Positions 46,352 to 55,447 of a stretch of 64,000 nucleotides of DNA are shown piece by piece. Source of the stretch: Hydractinia symbiolongicarpus (taxonomy: Eukaryota > Cnidaria > Hydrozoa > Anthoathecata > Hydractiniidae); NCBI RefSeq assembly GCF_029227915.1, contig NC_079882.1, forward strand, positions 3,534,001 through 3,598,000, in the 5' to 3' direction. Numbering within the stretch: position 1 is the first letter of the stretch; each line of letters opens with the position of its first letter. The translations under genes and the position numbers were made by a program. The notes beneath the pieces were generated by a model. The model saw nothing but the letters and a program-made list of their open reading frames with translations. It did no database searches and was not told the DNA's origin.

Positions 46352-47013
46352 TTATTCTATCAGCAAATGCATTGTGAAGCCGTTGAACGAAACGTTCTTC
46401 TCATGGTGATATACGTCCGTTAACATCAATTCGAGACGGTCCGTGGATCCCTTCAAAGGAAGGTAGATTGGGGTGTCAAAACTCCAGGTCAGCATATCCC
46501 TTAAGTGTTTAATTCTTTGGTGGGGAGCAAGGCCAGAATTTTACCCTCAAGTATGCAGTCGTCTTCGTCCAACTAAGGGCAAACAAGCCTCAATCTATGG
46601 TAAAGATCAGTCCTATAGTATGCATCATAATCACCCTTCATATAATACTTTTTCGCAGGATCGTAGGGTAGAGCCAAGAGCTCTTGCAGCTGTCGATGAA
46701 TCACCACCGAGTACCCGTCACTGACACGGAGCCTGCAAAGTCCATTTTTAAGGACAAACAGCTTAATCGTCTCCTGTGTCTGACTGTTCACAATGGCTGC
46801 CAAATCCTCGCTCCTATACAGGCCGTTCATGATTTCAATCCTAATCTCCCCCTGGTCGGGCCCTACTTTACGGATGACGATTTCTTTGTCACTGTAAAGG
46901 TTCAGCCACACGGGTCGAATACTTATCAATTTCAAGGCAATTCTTGTGTCCTGCCTTAGGTAGTCATCAAATATCGTAGGCTTTTCGATATCGGCAATGT
47001 AGAGTTGCTTCAT
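46352..47013 (-). pseudogene. Polinton structural-type protein (minor capsid or fibre candidate), frameshifted
   Basis: The first 146 codons from 47013 are open, beta-rich and end at a stop near 46573. The rest continues in another frame from about 46520 to TAA at 46352, ending with a run compatible with beta strands (IYLPLKGSTDRLELML, VSFNGFTMHLLI). The strand-rich make-up, position among capsid-type genes and length fit a minor virion protein. The assignment is inference. Confidence 0.4.
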
Positions 47014-47030
47014 CCTTTCTTAAAACAAAG

Positions 47031-48178
47031 ATGAACATATACTCATGCAACCCCAAGGCAAGGTACAAAAGTAACAGGGGAGAATGGGAACTTTGTGTAA
47101 CCAACTTGGAGCATCAGGGCCTGTATGTATCGACGGACTTGCACATTGAGGTGGCATTCCCTAAGTTTGCGAAGTATGCCATCAAAATCCCTACCAATCT
47201 GCTGAATGACCCTGTTAGAGTAGGTTGGACACGCCAAGCGTTGGACTATTGGAAAATCCACGTTCTTTTCGCTACCCATTGCGCAACGACGGCATTAGGC
47301 ATCTCTACCAAGCACATGACGGGTTCGATACCCCTTGTCAACTCGATCTTTAAATTGCACCTTTATTACCACATGCGTCGTGTCCTGACAAGAATGAAGG
47401 TCCCCATGCCGTATGACGATGGGTTCTCGCAGTACAAAAACCCCTACTCCACCTCCGGATACGTACAGGTATGTTGCAAATACGGTGCAGATGCCAATGC
47501 TTTGTACAAGTTTAAAGCTGTCATGTCGTCATTGACAAACGGGAGATGGTGGCTGCAAATTGATGGTGATTGGGCGAGAGTATTCGGGTTTACTTGGTCT
47601 GGTTACTGGGGTCGCAAGCAGGGTTCAAAGCATCTCTAATTGGATCAGGTGCCGATAACTACACGGCAAGGCAAATCTTACTGCAAAAATTTGAGGCAAT
47701 GGTACAGCGTCAAGAGAATGTAGGCCATGACATCACCGATTTCCAACAGGTGCTGCAATATGCCCAGACTGCGGTAAACTTTGCTGTCATGCCAAGCGTA
47801 TGCATGCTTCCCTCCGATATAAACCTGCGCATAGGCAAGATTGTAAGGTATAATAACAATATTGTGATCGCACCTGCCAATGTAAGTGTGGGGGTAAAAG
47901 TTGATGTGAATAACAAGCCTATTGTCAAGCATGCGGCAGATGTCAAATCACCCCCAAAGCATACTACACCGCCCAAGCATACCATCAACACACCTAAGCA
48001 TACTATGCCACCTATACATACCACACCTCCCAAGCATACCACAAAACATACCATACCACCTCCAGATCATACTACATCGCATTGACAACCAACACAAAAC
48101 CAGCATGAGGATACCAAGACTGCCATGATTATAACAGGGGTAGGGCTCATCATCACCTACATATGGCTTAAAAAATAG
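47031..48178 (+). pseudogene. Polinton virion-type protein with PPKHT repeats and C-terminal membrane anchor, broken
   Basis: The first frame is open from the ATG at 47031 to 47639. A one-base-type shift near 47600 moves into the frame that stays open to a TGA at 48083, and the same frame then continues to TAG at 48176. The product has a beta-rich N-terminal half, an alpha-helical middle, then about eight copies of a P-x-K-H-T-type repeat (about 47950-48070) and a terminal hydrophobic anchor (MIITGVGLIITYIWL). It is transcribed away from the minus gene at 47013 with an 18-bp gap. No family name is certain. Confidence 0.5.
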
Positions 48179-48184
48179 TTCATA

Positions 48185-49403
48185 TTACACCTTTCCAACA
48201 TAGAGCACGACAAACCCGGCAGCAGCCGCGATGGCCATGTACAGATGCTTGGCCGCATATTTTACGATAGTTGACGCTATCCTCAGAACGGAGTAGACTA
48301 CGGTACCGATGAAACCGGATAATGCAGCGCCTGCCTTGCCTGCCAGATATTTCAGAAAGTTTCCGAGCCTTTCAAGTTACTTCTCTTTTTCCACCACCTG
48401 CCGCTGCAATTCCCCCTGTAGCACCCACCGCGGCACTTGCTCCCGTGACGGAGAGTACGATGGTGCTTATCAACAGTCCAATGGCGGACACTATACTCGC
48501 TATAGTTATACCCTGCTCCCTGAAAAGGATTTTAAGCTTCTCCAGCAAACGCATGTCATCTCCGGCAATTCATCATCAACTCGGCCTTGATATTTTCCAG
48601 ATGCTTAAGAATCTTGGAGGAAAGTAGTCCTTGTCTACCCAGTGCAACCTTCCTATTCTTATTCAAGTTTTCAATATCCTTCTCAAGATCGGTGATATCC
48701 TTATCCCTTTGCCTCCTGGCCTTCTGTTTTTTCAGTTTTTTCACTTTATCCTCTTTTGTATTGATTTCTCTACTATATGAAATAATTTTACCCTTCAACT
48801 CCTTGATATTATTCTGTAAGGTTTCAATTTCGAGTTTTAATCCTCGTATATCAATATCCTGAACATCATCGATGCCAGCACATAAAGTATCAAAAAAACC
48901 CCATCATATGCAAAATTTTGAATACCTTTTATTGTTTCCATCTGGATCATCTCACCCTCCTCCTCTTTACCCTCCTCCTTCTCATCACCCTTATTCAATA
49001 CGAGAACATTTACCTTATTTGCGAGTTTCTGGGCCGTCGCCCTACTACCCTTGCTGGGTGTTTGATAATCATCAAAACCTATGGCCTTCATACGCGTGCT
49101 ACCTAGCCTCTTGCTGAGCTGTGCAATAGTTGGTAAGGTACCATCATGCAATGTGAGTACCATTTCCGGTAGGGATCTTTTCCTCGTCACAATCTTTTTA
49201 ACGGCAAGTTGATTTTCTTCATCCATTCTAAACCTGTCATAATTCGTGTAGAGACCATCAACCTTCGATTTATAAAGTATAGTCTCGGCCGACTCCGTAC
49301 TCAACCCCAGCCGGGAGTTGCTGTCTCGATGGTGTATCATCCTTATCATCCCCCCACCCATATCAAGATCATTTTCATGCGTAAATATCAGATTATCAGC
49401 CAT
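48185..49403 (-). pseudogene. Polinton coiled-coil / membrane protein, several frameshifts
   Basis: From the ATG at 49403 the frame runs about 165 codons, ending in an acidic EEGKEEEGE stretch. It shifts at a run of seven A/T near 48895-48901, continues as a strongly charged coiled coil to about 48556, shifts again into a segment with FREQGITIASIVSAIG and Gly/Ala-rich hydrophobic spans, and shifts a third time before ending at 48185 with two more hydrophobic stretches. The FREQGIT segment preceding the hydrophobic part recurs in proteins of invertebrate Polintons (recollection). Probably a membrane-active virion protein. Confidence 0.5.
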
Positions 49404-49435
49404 TTTATTAAAAGATTTCCATCTATATAATAAAC

Positions 49436-50629
49436 ATGAGTACATTCGGAACGACCCTGGACCCATACGCAGAAACGAAGCAGCTCTTTGGTATCAAAGA
49501 CCGGAAACAACGAGTTCAGATTAGTCATATACTTTCAACCATCAACCAGAATGAGGACCTCTATGTTGATGTGCCAAACATGCCACAGAATGATGTAATT
49601 TTTACAGGCGGTCTAAAGGTCTTATTCAACCTAATGTTAACAGGGACCAACACGTACGATCGTGTCGAATATAGGCAAAATCCTGGTGAAGAATCGGCGC
49701 ATTACATTGAATGGCAAAGAAGTGAACAATATATCTGATTACAGCCTTCTGACAGTGTACTGGGATCTCTAGCTGCTAAAATTTGATCGGGAAAACAACC
49801 TCATTTTGGACGGCATCAATGCAAATGACAGGACCATCAGGGCCCTGCAAGTCAAGACTAGCGACCACGTTGGGACGGATGAGGAGAAGGCAATTGTTGC
49901 CGCGTATGGCAACACCTTTTACATACCCTTGGGAAAAATGTTTGAGTTGACGAGGGATTTACCCTTGTATCCGGCGGGTTTATATGACAGGGTGCAATTT
50001 GCCATACATTTCGCGTATTACGGCAACGTGAGCAAAGATAGAGGTACGGCGGCCACGGCGGTCTGGCAAATGCCATGATGTCACGCTATGCAAGGCTAGC
50101 GTTGCCTTATGAACGCATACTCCGTAGCAAGGTTGTCATCATGAAAAAGGCAGATACCTCATACAACCTTTAAATCGACACCCCTGCGAAGAGTCTCAAA
50201 GGTGTGTTGCTATTGTTCATAGATCCTGGAAAAGTGAAGCCCTATGCTGGTGTTAACGAGGTCTTTTACAATCCAAAAATTGAAAAGATTAGCGTCACCG
50301 TTAAGAGAGAGCCCAATGAACTGTAAAGCCATGTCATGTTACCCAAGGACCACCTCGAACAGATTGTCAACATTTTCGGTGCCTACGATAGCAATGTCAC
50401 CATTGGCCAGTTTTACAACGAGAAATATTTGCTGTTTATCGATTTCGGAGCCTCTCCCGACGATACCCTACATGGCTCCGAAAGACCCCTGCAAAGGCTT
50501 AGTGGCCGCATTACCCTCCATATGAGCAAGAAAGCAGGTAGAACCGGGGATTTCATATGCTATGTGTACCTTCTGCAGGACGCACAACTGGATATTTTAG
50601 AAGGTGGGTTACAAAACGTTGAGTATTGA
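49436..50629 (+). pseudogene. Probable Polinton major capsid-type protein, multiply broken
   Basis: Pieces in three frames cover about 400 codons. The ATG is at 49436 with a shift near 49700. In-frame stops lie near 49770 (TAG), 50174 (TAA) and 50325 (TAA), with a shift or loss near 50080. The parts are beta-rich and in the order of the capsid-type protein found beside the integrase in cnidarian Polintons: an N-terminal strand set, a YGN-x-x-x-IPLGK segment near 49905, a KGVLLLFIDP strand near 50200, a MLPKDH turn near 50336 and a C-terminal strand pair near 50570. The capsid function is inferred from this resemblance and its place; no structure can be checked here. Confidence 0.5.
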
Positions 50630-50640
50630 AATAAAGAGAG

Positions 50641-50950
50641 ATGGCTACTCTTATGATCATGGCAGGGGGCGCGCTAATCAACGCCCTAGCATTCTCCGGC
50701 ACATATTTTCTATTCAGTATGCTCTCAGGACACGACGAGGCGGAGATAAAACTGCACGACGAAGCCGTAGATCAGAGCCCGGAAAGATAAGCTTGATTGG
50801 TTCCCCAAGCAAAGGGAGATGGGGCTCAAGGCAGGGAAGAGCCTGAAAGAGCTGGATGACGACATGTATCAATACTACAATGCTTCAGAGAAAAGGGTCC
50901 CGCAATTGAAAGATCTTTGCACCCCTTCAAAACAGCAACAGGATGGGTAA
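50641..50950 (+). pseudogene. Small Polinton membrane-anchored helical protein, frameshifted
   Basis: Starts 11 bp after the capsid-type gene. The first 50 codons give one hydrophobic segment (about ATLMIMAGGALINALAFSG) and an acidic stretch, ending at TAA near 50787. A shift leads into a frame rich in K, E, D and Q that stays open to TAA at 50948. The two parts look like one protein of about 100 residues with an N-terminal anchor and helical tail. No function assigned. Confidence 0.45.
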
Positions 50951-51005
50951 TAGGCTATGTTGTCTATAAGTACCTCTAGGAACGTTTTTTTGACGTATAA
51001 TAAAC

Positions 51006-52049
51006 ATGTTAGAAAAATCATCACATATCGTTACCGAGGAAGAGGCGAAAAAGCTAATTCAAATTTACTATGCCCCAGAAAATGTGTGAACCAGGCGGAA
51101 AGCCATCAAATTACTCGTGAAGGAGAGCGCCCTATCCAAAAAGAAGGTTACTCATTGGCTGAGTAGACAACTCCTTTGGCTACTACACATCAAGGGTCCG
51201 AAGCGTATAGACTACCCCCATTTTACCATTAAAACACCGAATGAGATACACCAGTTTGATTTACTGTACATGCCCCACGACAAGCTGTATGGCAATACCT
51301 ACAAGTACATCCTGACAGGGATTGACGTTGCTTCGAGATACAAGGTCGCGAGGCCATTGCGTTCCAAAAAGGCCGGCGAAGTCACGGATATGTTGAAGGA
51401 CATTTACAGGGCAGGACCTTTACCATACCCCAAGATTTTTCAGTTCGACAATGGTTCTGATTTTAAATCGGATGTAACCAAGCTGCTAGAGGATAAGGGG
51501 GTTGATATCAAGCGGGCCACCATCGAGTCGTACAACAAGGTACTCGCGGAAAGGCTCTTTAAGGCCCAGGATGCACAGGAGCTGGTTTTTGGCGAACCTA
51601 GTACCATTTGGGTCAACCACCTGTACAGTATCGTCAAAAGCCTCAACAATAGCAAGAATGTCATGATAAACATGAAGCCTAGCAAAGCAATTAAGATGGA
51701 TGAGGTACCGCCTGCAAAAAGCGAAGAATATCCCGAGGAGAGACCCCTACCTGAGGATTGGCTGTACTTGTATTTGCTACAACGCGGGGAAGAGCACGCT
51801 AACTCTAAAAGACGCGCCACCGACGCCTTTTACAGCAAACATACTTACAGGTTGGACCGTATAGTAGCAGGTAGCCGTGTTTTGTACTATTTAAAGGACA
51901 GTTTTGAAAGGAGTTTTGTGTCAGATGAGTTGATGCTGATCCAAGAGGACGTTCAAGTACCGCCGGAGGTTATTGAGGAATGGGAAACATCCTCAATTTT
52001 ACCTATAATAATAATACCCTCAAGAGTATTAAAACTAGCGCCCGTTTAA
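51006..52049 (+). pseudogene. Polinton retroviral-type integrase (rve, DDE), damaged
   Basis: The ATG at 51006 opens the frame and a TGA at 51087 interrupts it; the frame is then open to 52049. The core has QFDLLYMP (first Asp), FDNGSDFK (second Asp) and IESYNKVLAERLF (Glu). Only about 25 residues separate the second Asp and the Glu, against 35 in the family, so roughly ten residues seem to be missing in frame at the active site. A conserved C-terminal part follows (YLLQRGEEH, ELMLIQED). Integrases of this type insert Polintons by cutting and joining the TIR ends. With a stop and a shortened core this copy should be inactive. It ends 2 bp from the oppositely oriented BRO-like gene. Confidence 0.8.
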
Positions 52050-52050
52050 G

Positions 52051-52793
52051 TCATCCCGCAAGCTCCAAGAGACGTTGATGCGCGTAGTGTTCACCAAGTC
52101 TAAAATGCCTGACCCTCTCCGGGTTTACTTCGATACATCCACGTTCTCGAAGTCAGTTGTAATGGAGAATAGCATTTGGGGTCTCTGCCAGTACCACGAT
52201 CTCACCCTTGGGGTAGTCAACAAGCTTTTTCCGAATCTTTTGAGCTATATACACCTGTTGACCACAAATGGCAAGGTATTGGAAGGGATTGTCGTTGTTC
52301 TTTTGGATAATGATCATACTGTTATCCTTTCCGGGATCTTCGAGGTGGGGCACGGCACATTGCTGTAGCTCTTCAATTTCATCTCCCAGCGCCATGAGCT
52401 GACTATCCCTATCCTCAATTTCATCATTGAGGAAGGCCAGCGCATTATCCTTATCCTCGATTGCCTCCTGTAATTTTTCCACACCTTTCCCGCCAACCAT
52501 TTATTTAGTTGTACCGCCCTGGGCTTTCTAGAGCGGTGCGTAATTTCCAATGAGCCTTTAAGCGTGACAAAGATGCCATGCGGGTTTTTACCTCTTCCTA
52601 GCATACCTGACCGAGTATAGTCGCCGACTACACCTAGAATACCCTCCATTTCTCCCCTTGATATTGTCATATGGCAATCAAGACCATACTGTCTAGCATT
52701 TAGACGTTTGAGCAAGGGCTGATTTTGTTTATTGAACAAGGCCTCAATCGATTCTGCGGGTATTCCGTCAAATGAGGCGGGCTGTGAAGACAT
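52051..52793 (-). pseudogene. BRO-N-like DNA-binding protein of the Polinton, frameshifted
   Basis: From the ATG at 52793 the first about 100 codons end with GIFVTLKGSLEI followed by SRKPRAVQLNKWL, which matches the end of BRO-N domains (strand, SRKP, then a helix with W). A frameshift near 52500 leads to a coiled-coil segment (KLQEAIEDKDNALAFLNDE) and a beta/alpha tail. A TGA near 52148 interrupts that frame before its end at 52051. BRO-family proteins occur in large DNA viruses, phages and transposons and are thought to bind DNA. The BRO-N call is by motif, not alignment. Confidence 0.55.
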
Positions 52794-52833
52794 TTTCTAT
52801 ATACCAATGCTTGGCCAGAGGATTTCAACGTGG

Positions 52834-54003
52834 TCATTCGAGAATCTTCCAAATCCTACGGTGATCCAACCTCACATATAGGCATGCATGCTTGGATTTT
52901 TTCAGGCATGTTTTTATACCATACCAATCGGAGATCATGTTCGTCTCCTCGTCCATCATTTTCATATCACTTTTTTCATGCGGGTACCACAAAAACAAGG
53001 CCTTCTTCTGCCTCCTCAGATTCTTGGGTAATACAGTAAAGCTCTGCGTGAGTAGCTACAAACTGTGCTTACCTGAAATAGCTAATTCAAGTAGGGGTTG
53101 TGTCCGCTTGTCGAAGGTTTCATCAGCTATGACGTCGTCAATCACGAACAACGTATCCTCTCCTGCCAACAGTGAGGATAATTTTTGGATCCATTCAAAC
53201 ATCTCATTTCCAGGATCAATTAGAAACACGTAGTCGTCCCTCCATAATGAGGCTCTATCGAAATAGGTCGTATTCTAGCGTATGGTAGGGCACAAAATGA
53301 TGATGTTGTGGAAGTGCTTCCTATATTCATTTTCAAGGAGGTTTAAGACGCGTTGCGTTTTGCCGCAAGACTCTCCGGTTCCCCCACTGCGGGGGAACCG
53401 ATGAGTTCGGCGTACTGGAGTATAATGTTGTATGTGAGCAGGGTATACAAAAGCAGGTAATCTTCATCCTGTTTAGACCCTCTAATTTTCCTATCAATGG
53501 CAAGGGGTCTACCTTGTGCTTAACGTCCTTGATGTGCTTGCATTTGGTACGCCGCCTCACCTTCGCTTTATCCAGGCAACTTTTACAGATCTTGGTTCGA
53601 CTATTACCTCTAATCTTAAACTTGTCGGGGGTTAAAATGTGCTTGCACCCTCTACCCCTTTGATCTCCATTTACTATTGCGGTATACGCCTTGTGTAATG
53701 CTTTAGCTACCTCGGCAAACGCTGAGGACCTGCCAGTTTCCTGGTACCTGAATGGTATCTTATGGTGAACGACTAAATATTCATAGAGCTCCCAGGTATA
53801 TCCATCGGAAAACTGGGCTGCAATATGGGCCTTACAGATGGCTATGACCTCGTGCCGGGGCGATGCTTGCGCTCCTTTGGCAGTCTCTTTATATCAAGGC
53901 AAGGAATGCGTGTACTTTTAGTTTGACCATTTCCCTTGATCTTGAACTGGTTCAAGGGGAGAGATCTTGAGCATTTTGAACAATTACATTCTCCCTCCTC
54001 CAT
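52834..54003 (-). pseudogene. Polinton DNA-packaging ATPase (FtsK/HerA, A32-like), broken
   Basis: From the ATG at 54003 a Cys-bearing leader (CNCSKCSRSL) is followed by a zinc-type CKSCLDKAK segment near 53570. The ATPase core has a P-loop ending GESCGKT (about 53365) and a Walker B strand DTLFVIDD (about 53150), then an arginine-rich helix and WYPHEKSD. In-frame or shifting breaks lie near 53870, 53440, 53275 (TAG) and 53075 (TAG). This family pumps the genome into capsids in Polintons, adenovirus-like and NCLDV-type viruses. Its presence with a capsid-type gene supports a virion-forming ancestor. Inactive in this copy. Confidence 0.72.
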
Positions 54004-54051
54004 ATTGATTTCTATTTGCCCTCAGGGACAAATAAAAATTTCACTAGACGC

Positions 54052-54301
54052 TCATTTAGGCTTTGGCACGATACTCGCGGGGACCAATCCCTTCTTCACA
54101 ACCATTTCACGCCCTACCTGATACGAAGTACGCTACCATTTTGAGAAAGTCATTTGTATCAATTTTTGTAGATGGCCTTGTTATACCCAAAAATTTCTTA
54201 CCTGCCGTGGCATAGGCAAAGGTGAAACCAAGGTCTACGACTGTTTCATAAAGCATATCCAAAATCTCCTTCTCTTTAGGTGTTACGTTGCTTGTAGTCA
54301 T
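54052..54301 (-). pseudogene. Small Polinton membrane protein, shifted near its end
   Basis: About 64 open codons from the ATG at 54301, with two moderately hydrophobic helices (VVDLGFTFAYATAGKKFLG, FLKMVAYFVSG). A shift near 54115 restores an open basic tail to the stop at 54052. No family name known. Confidence 0.4.
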
Positions 54302-54318
54302 TTATTATTACCGCATTT

Positions 54319-54625
54319 TCAAAGTATCGATATTTGGCTGGGGCTTTGAGATTCATTTCTGCCTCTGCCAAAGTTGTACCATATACCAACCCCTATCGCC
54401 AATACGGTTAAAGTCCCTACACTATACATGTAGACATCCATTGACTGTACGGGCCTGCTCCAGAAGAGGTTTTGACTGCAGTCTCTACAGCACCCTCTTG
54501 TTGCTTCATTTCTTCCTCGTCTTCTTCATCAGTGCCGCCAACTTGTGCCCCTGCGCAACTCTTCCCGGATGTTTTGGTGGCTTTGTAATGACTCTCTCTC
54601 CTTGTTTCTGATCTTCTTCACTCAT
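54319..54625 (-). pseudogene. Polinton basic protein with HPGRVAQG motif and membrane anchor, shifted
   Basis: The first 40 codons from 54625 carry KPPKHPGRVAQGHKLAALMKK and end at TGA. The remainder is in other frames: an Ala/Glu linker, then an apparent hydrophobic anchor (VGTLTVLAIGVGIWYNF) ending at 54319. The P-G-R-V-A-x-G motif is shared with the next gene, which suggests a duplicated basic module, possibly nucleic-acid binding. Confidence 0.45.
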
Positions 54626-54658
54626 TTATCTCATAGCCCCTGAAAGCTATAAGATAAA

Positions 54659-54847
54659 TCACTTCTTTTTTACTACAAGATGGATATTTAGACCTTGATC
54701 TTCAAGGATCTCCAAAGTCTCCTTTATCCCTTTGAGAGGTTCTTCCTTTTGCAGCCCAAGCTTTCGAAGTCGGTTGCATTCGGCAACTCTCTTGCCAGCA
54801 GCAACTCTTCCCGGATTATTTTTGGTTACTTCAACCATTTTTTCCAT
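54659..54847 (-). CDS. Small basic Polinton protein with NPGRVAAGKRVAE motif
   Basis: 62 residues, intact. The N-terminal half has NNPGRVAAGKRVAECNR, matching the HPGRVAQGHKLAAL motif of the neighbouring frame; the C-terminal half is a helix and a strand ending VVKKK. Short, strongly basic products of this type in a virus-like element may condense DNA or sit in the virion. Function is inference. Confidence 0.5.
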   Translation of the reverse strand: MEKMVEVTKNNPGRVAAGKRVAECNRLRKLGLQKEEPLKGIKETLEILEDQGLNIHLVVKKK

Positions 54848-54878
54848 TGTCTTGGGTTGCTGCTAATTGATGATAATG

Positions 54879-55127
54879 CTACACGCGCTGCTCATCTTTG
54901 TTATCTTTAGTCTCCTCCGCATCCTCTTTCTTCTTGCTCATATGCCTCGCAGTATGGCCCGCTACCAGGATAAGCGCTAAACACCTCCCAATGGTGCAGT
55001 ACACGAGGATACCAAGGTCCGTCATACTATCTCTGATAATAGGGTCCTCTTCGATATTCCTGCGCAATTCATCTACACTGCCAATATCTACAAAGTTCCC
55101 GATCATGCTAGCATACAGGGTAATCAC
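54879..55127 (-). CDS. Small Polinton membrane protein, 82 residues
   Basis: The frame is intact from the ATG at 55127. An acidic helix (DELRRNIEEDPIIRDSM) precedes one hydrophobic span (about LGILVYCTIGRCLALILVAG) and a charged Lys/Glu/Asp tail. Its start overlaps the stop of the upstream gene by 4 bp. Similar small proteins lie beside the polymerase in related elements; role unknown. Confidence 0.5.
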   Translation of the reverse strand: MITLYASMIGNFVDIGSVDELRRNIEEDPIIRDSMTDLGILVYCTIGRCLALILVAGHTARHMSKKKEDAEETKDNKDEQRV

Positions 55128-55447
55128 GTGAGTAGACAGAGCCCTAGCTGTTTTCTCTCCTTTCTCCTGGAGCTCACGCTGTACATACGCTGTACATACT
55201 TGTCGATTGCCTCATCGAGAGCCTTGTCGACAAACCCCTCCGTGCACTTTTTCGGCACCAGGTGCCCTCTGCCTTTGCGTAGCGATTCTTTCAGGACCTG
55301 GCGCTTATTGACAGACTTTTCAATATTGGCATTGTCGAATACTCGTGCGATATCTAACATTCTCTTTATTATACGCCGATATCGAAAAAGTACATAAGCG
55401 ATCGTGACATAGGGTAGAACTATAGCGATTAGTAAACACACCTCCAT
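55124..55447 (-). CDS. Small Polinton membrane-anchored protein, 107 residues
   Basis: The ATG at 55447 is chosen because residues before it in the same frame belong to the end of the polymerase. An N-terminal anchor (about VCLLIAIVLPYVTIAYVLF) is followed by a basic helical domain (RRIIKRMLDIARVF, KRQVLKESLRKG, RRKERKQ). It overlaps the next gene by 4 bp (ATGA-type). No family recognised. Confidence 0.45.
   Translation of the reverse strand: MEVCLLIAIVLPYVTIAYVLFRYRRIIKRMLDIARVFDNANIEKSVNKRQVLKESLRKGRGHLVPKKCTEGFVDKALDEAIDKYVQRMYSVSSRRKERKQLGLCLLT

Noticed and set aside
47570-47639. Overlap of two frames as a programmed ribosomal frameshift
   Set aside because: No slippery heptamer with downstream structure stood out, and nearly every neighbouring Polinton gene carries ordinary disabling shifts and stops.
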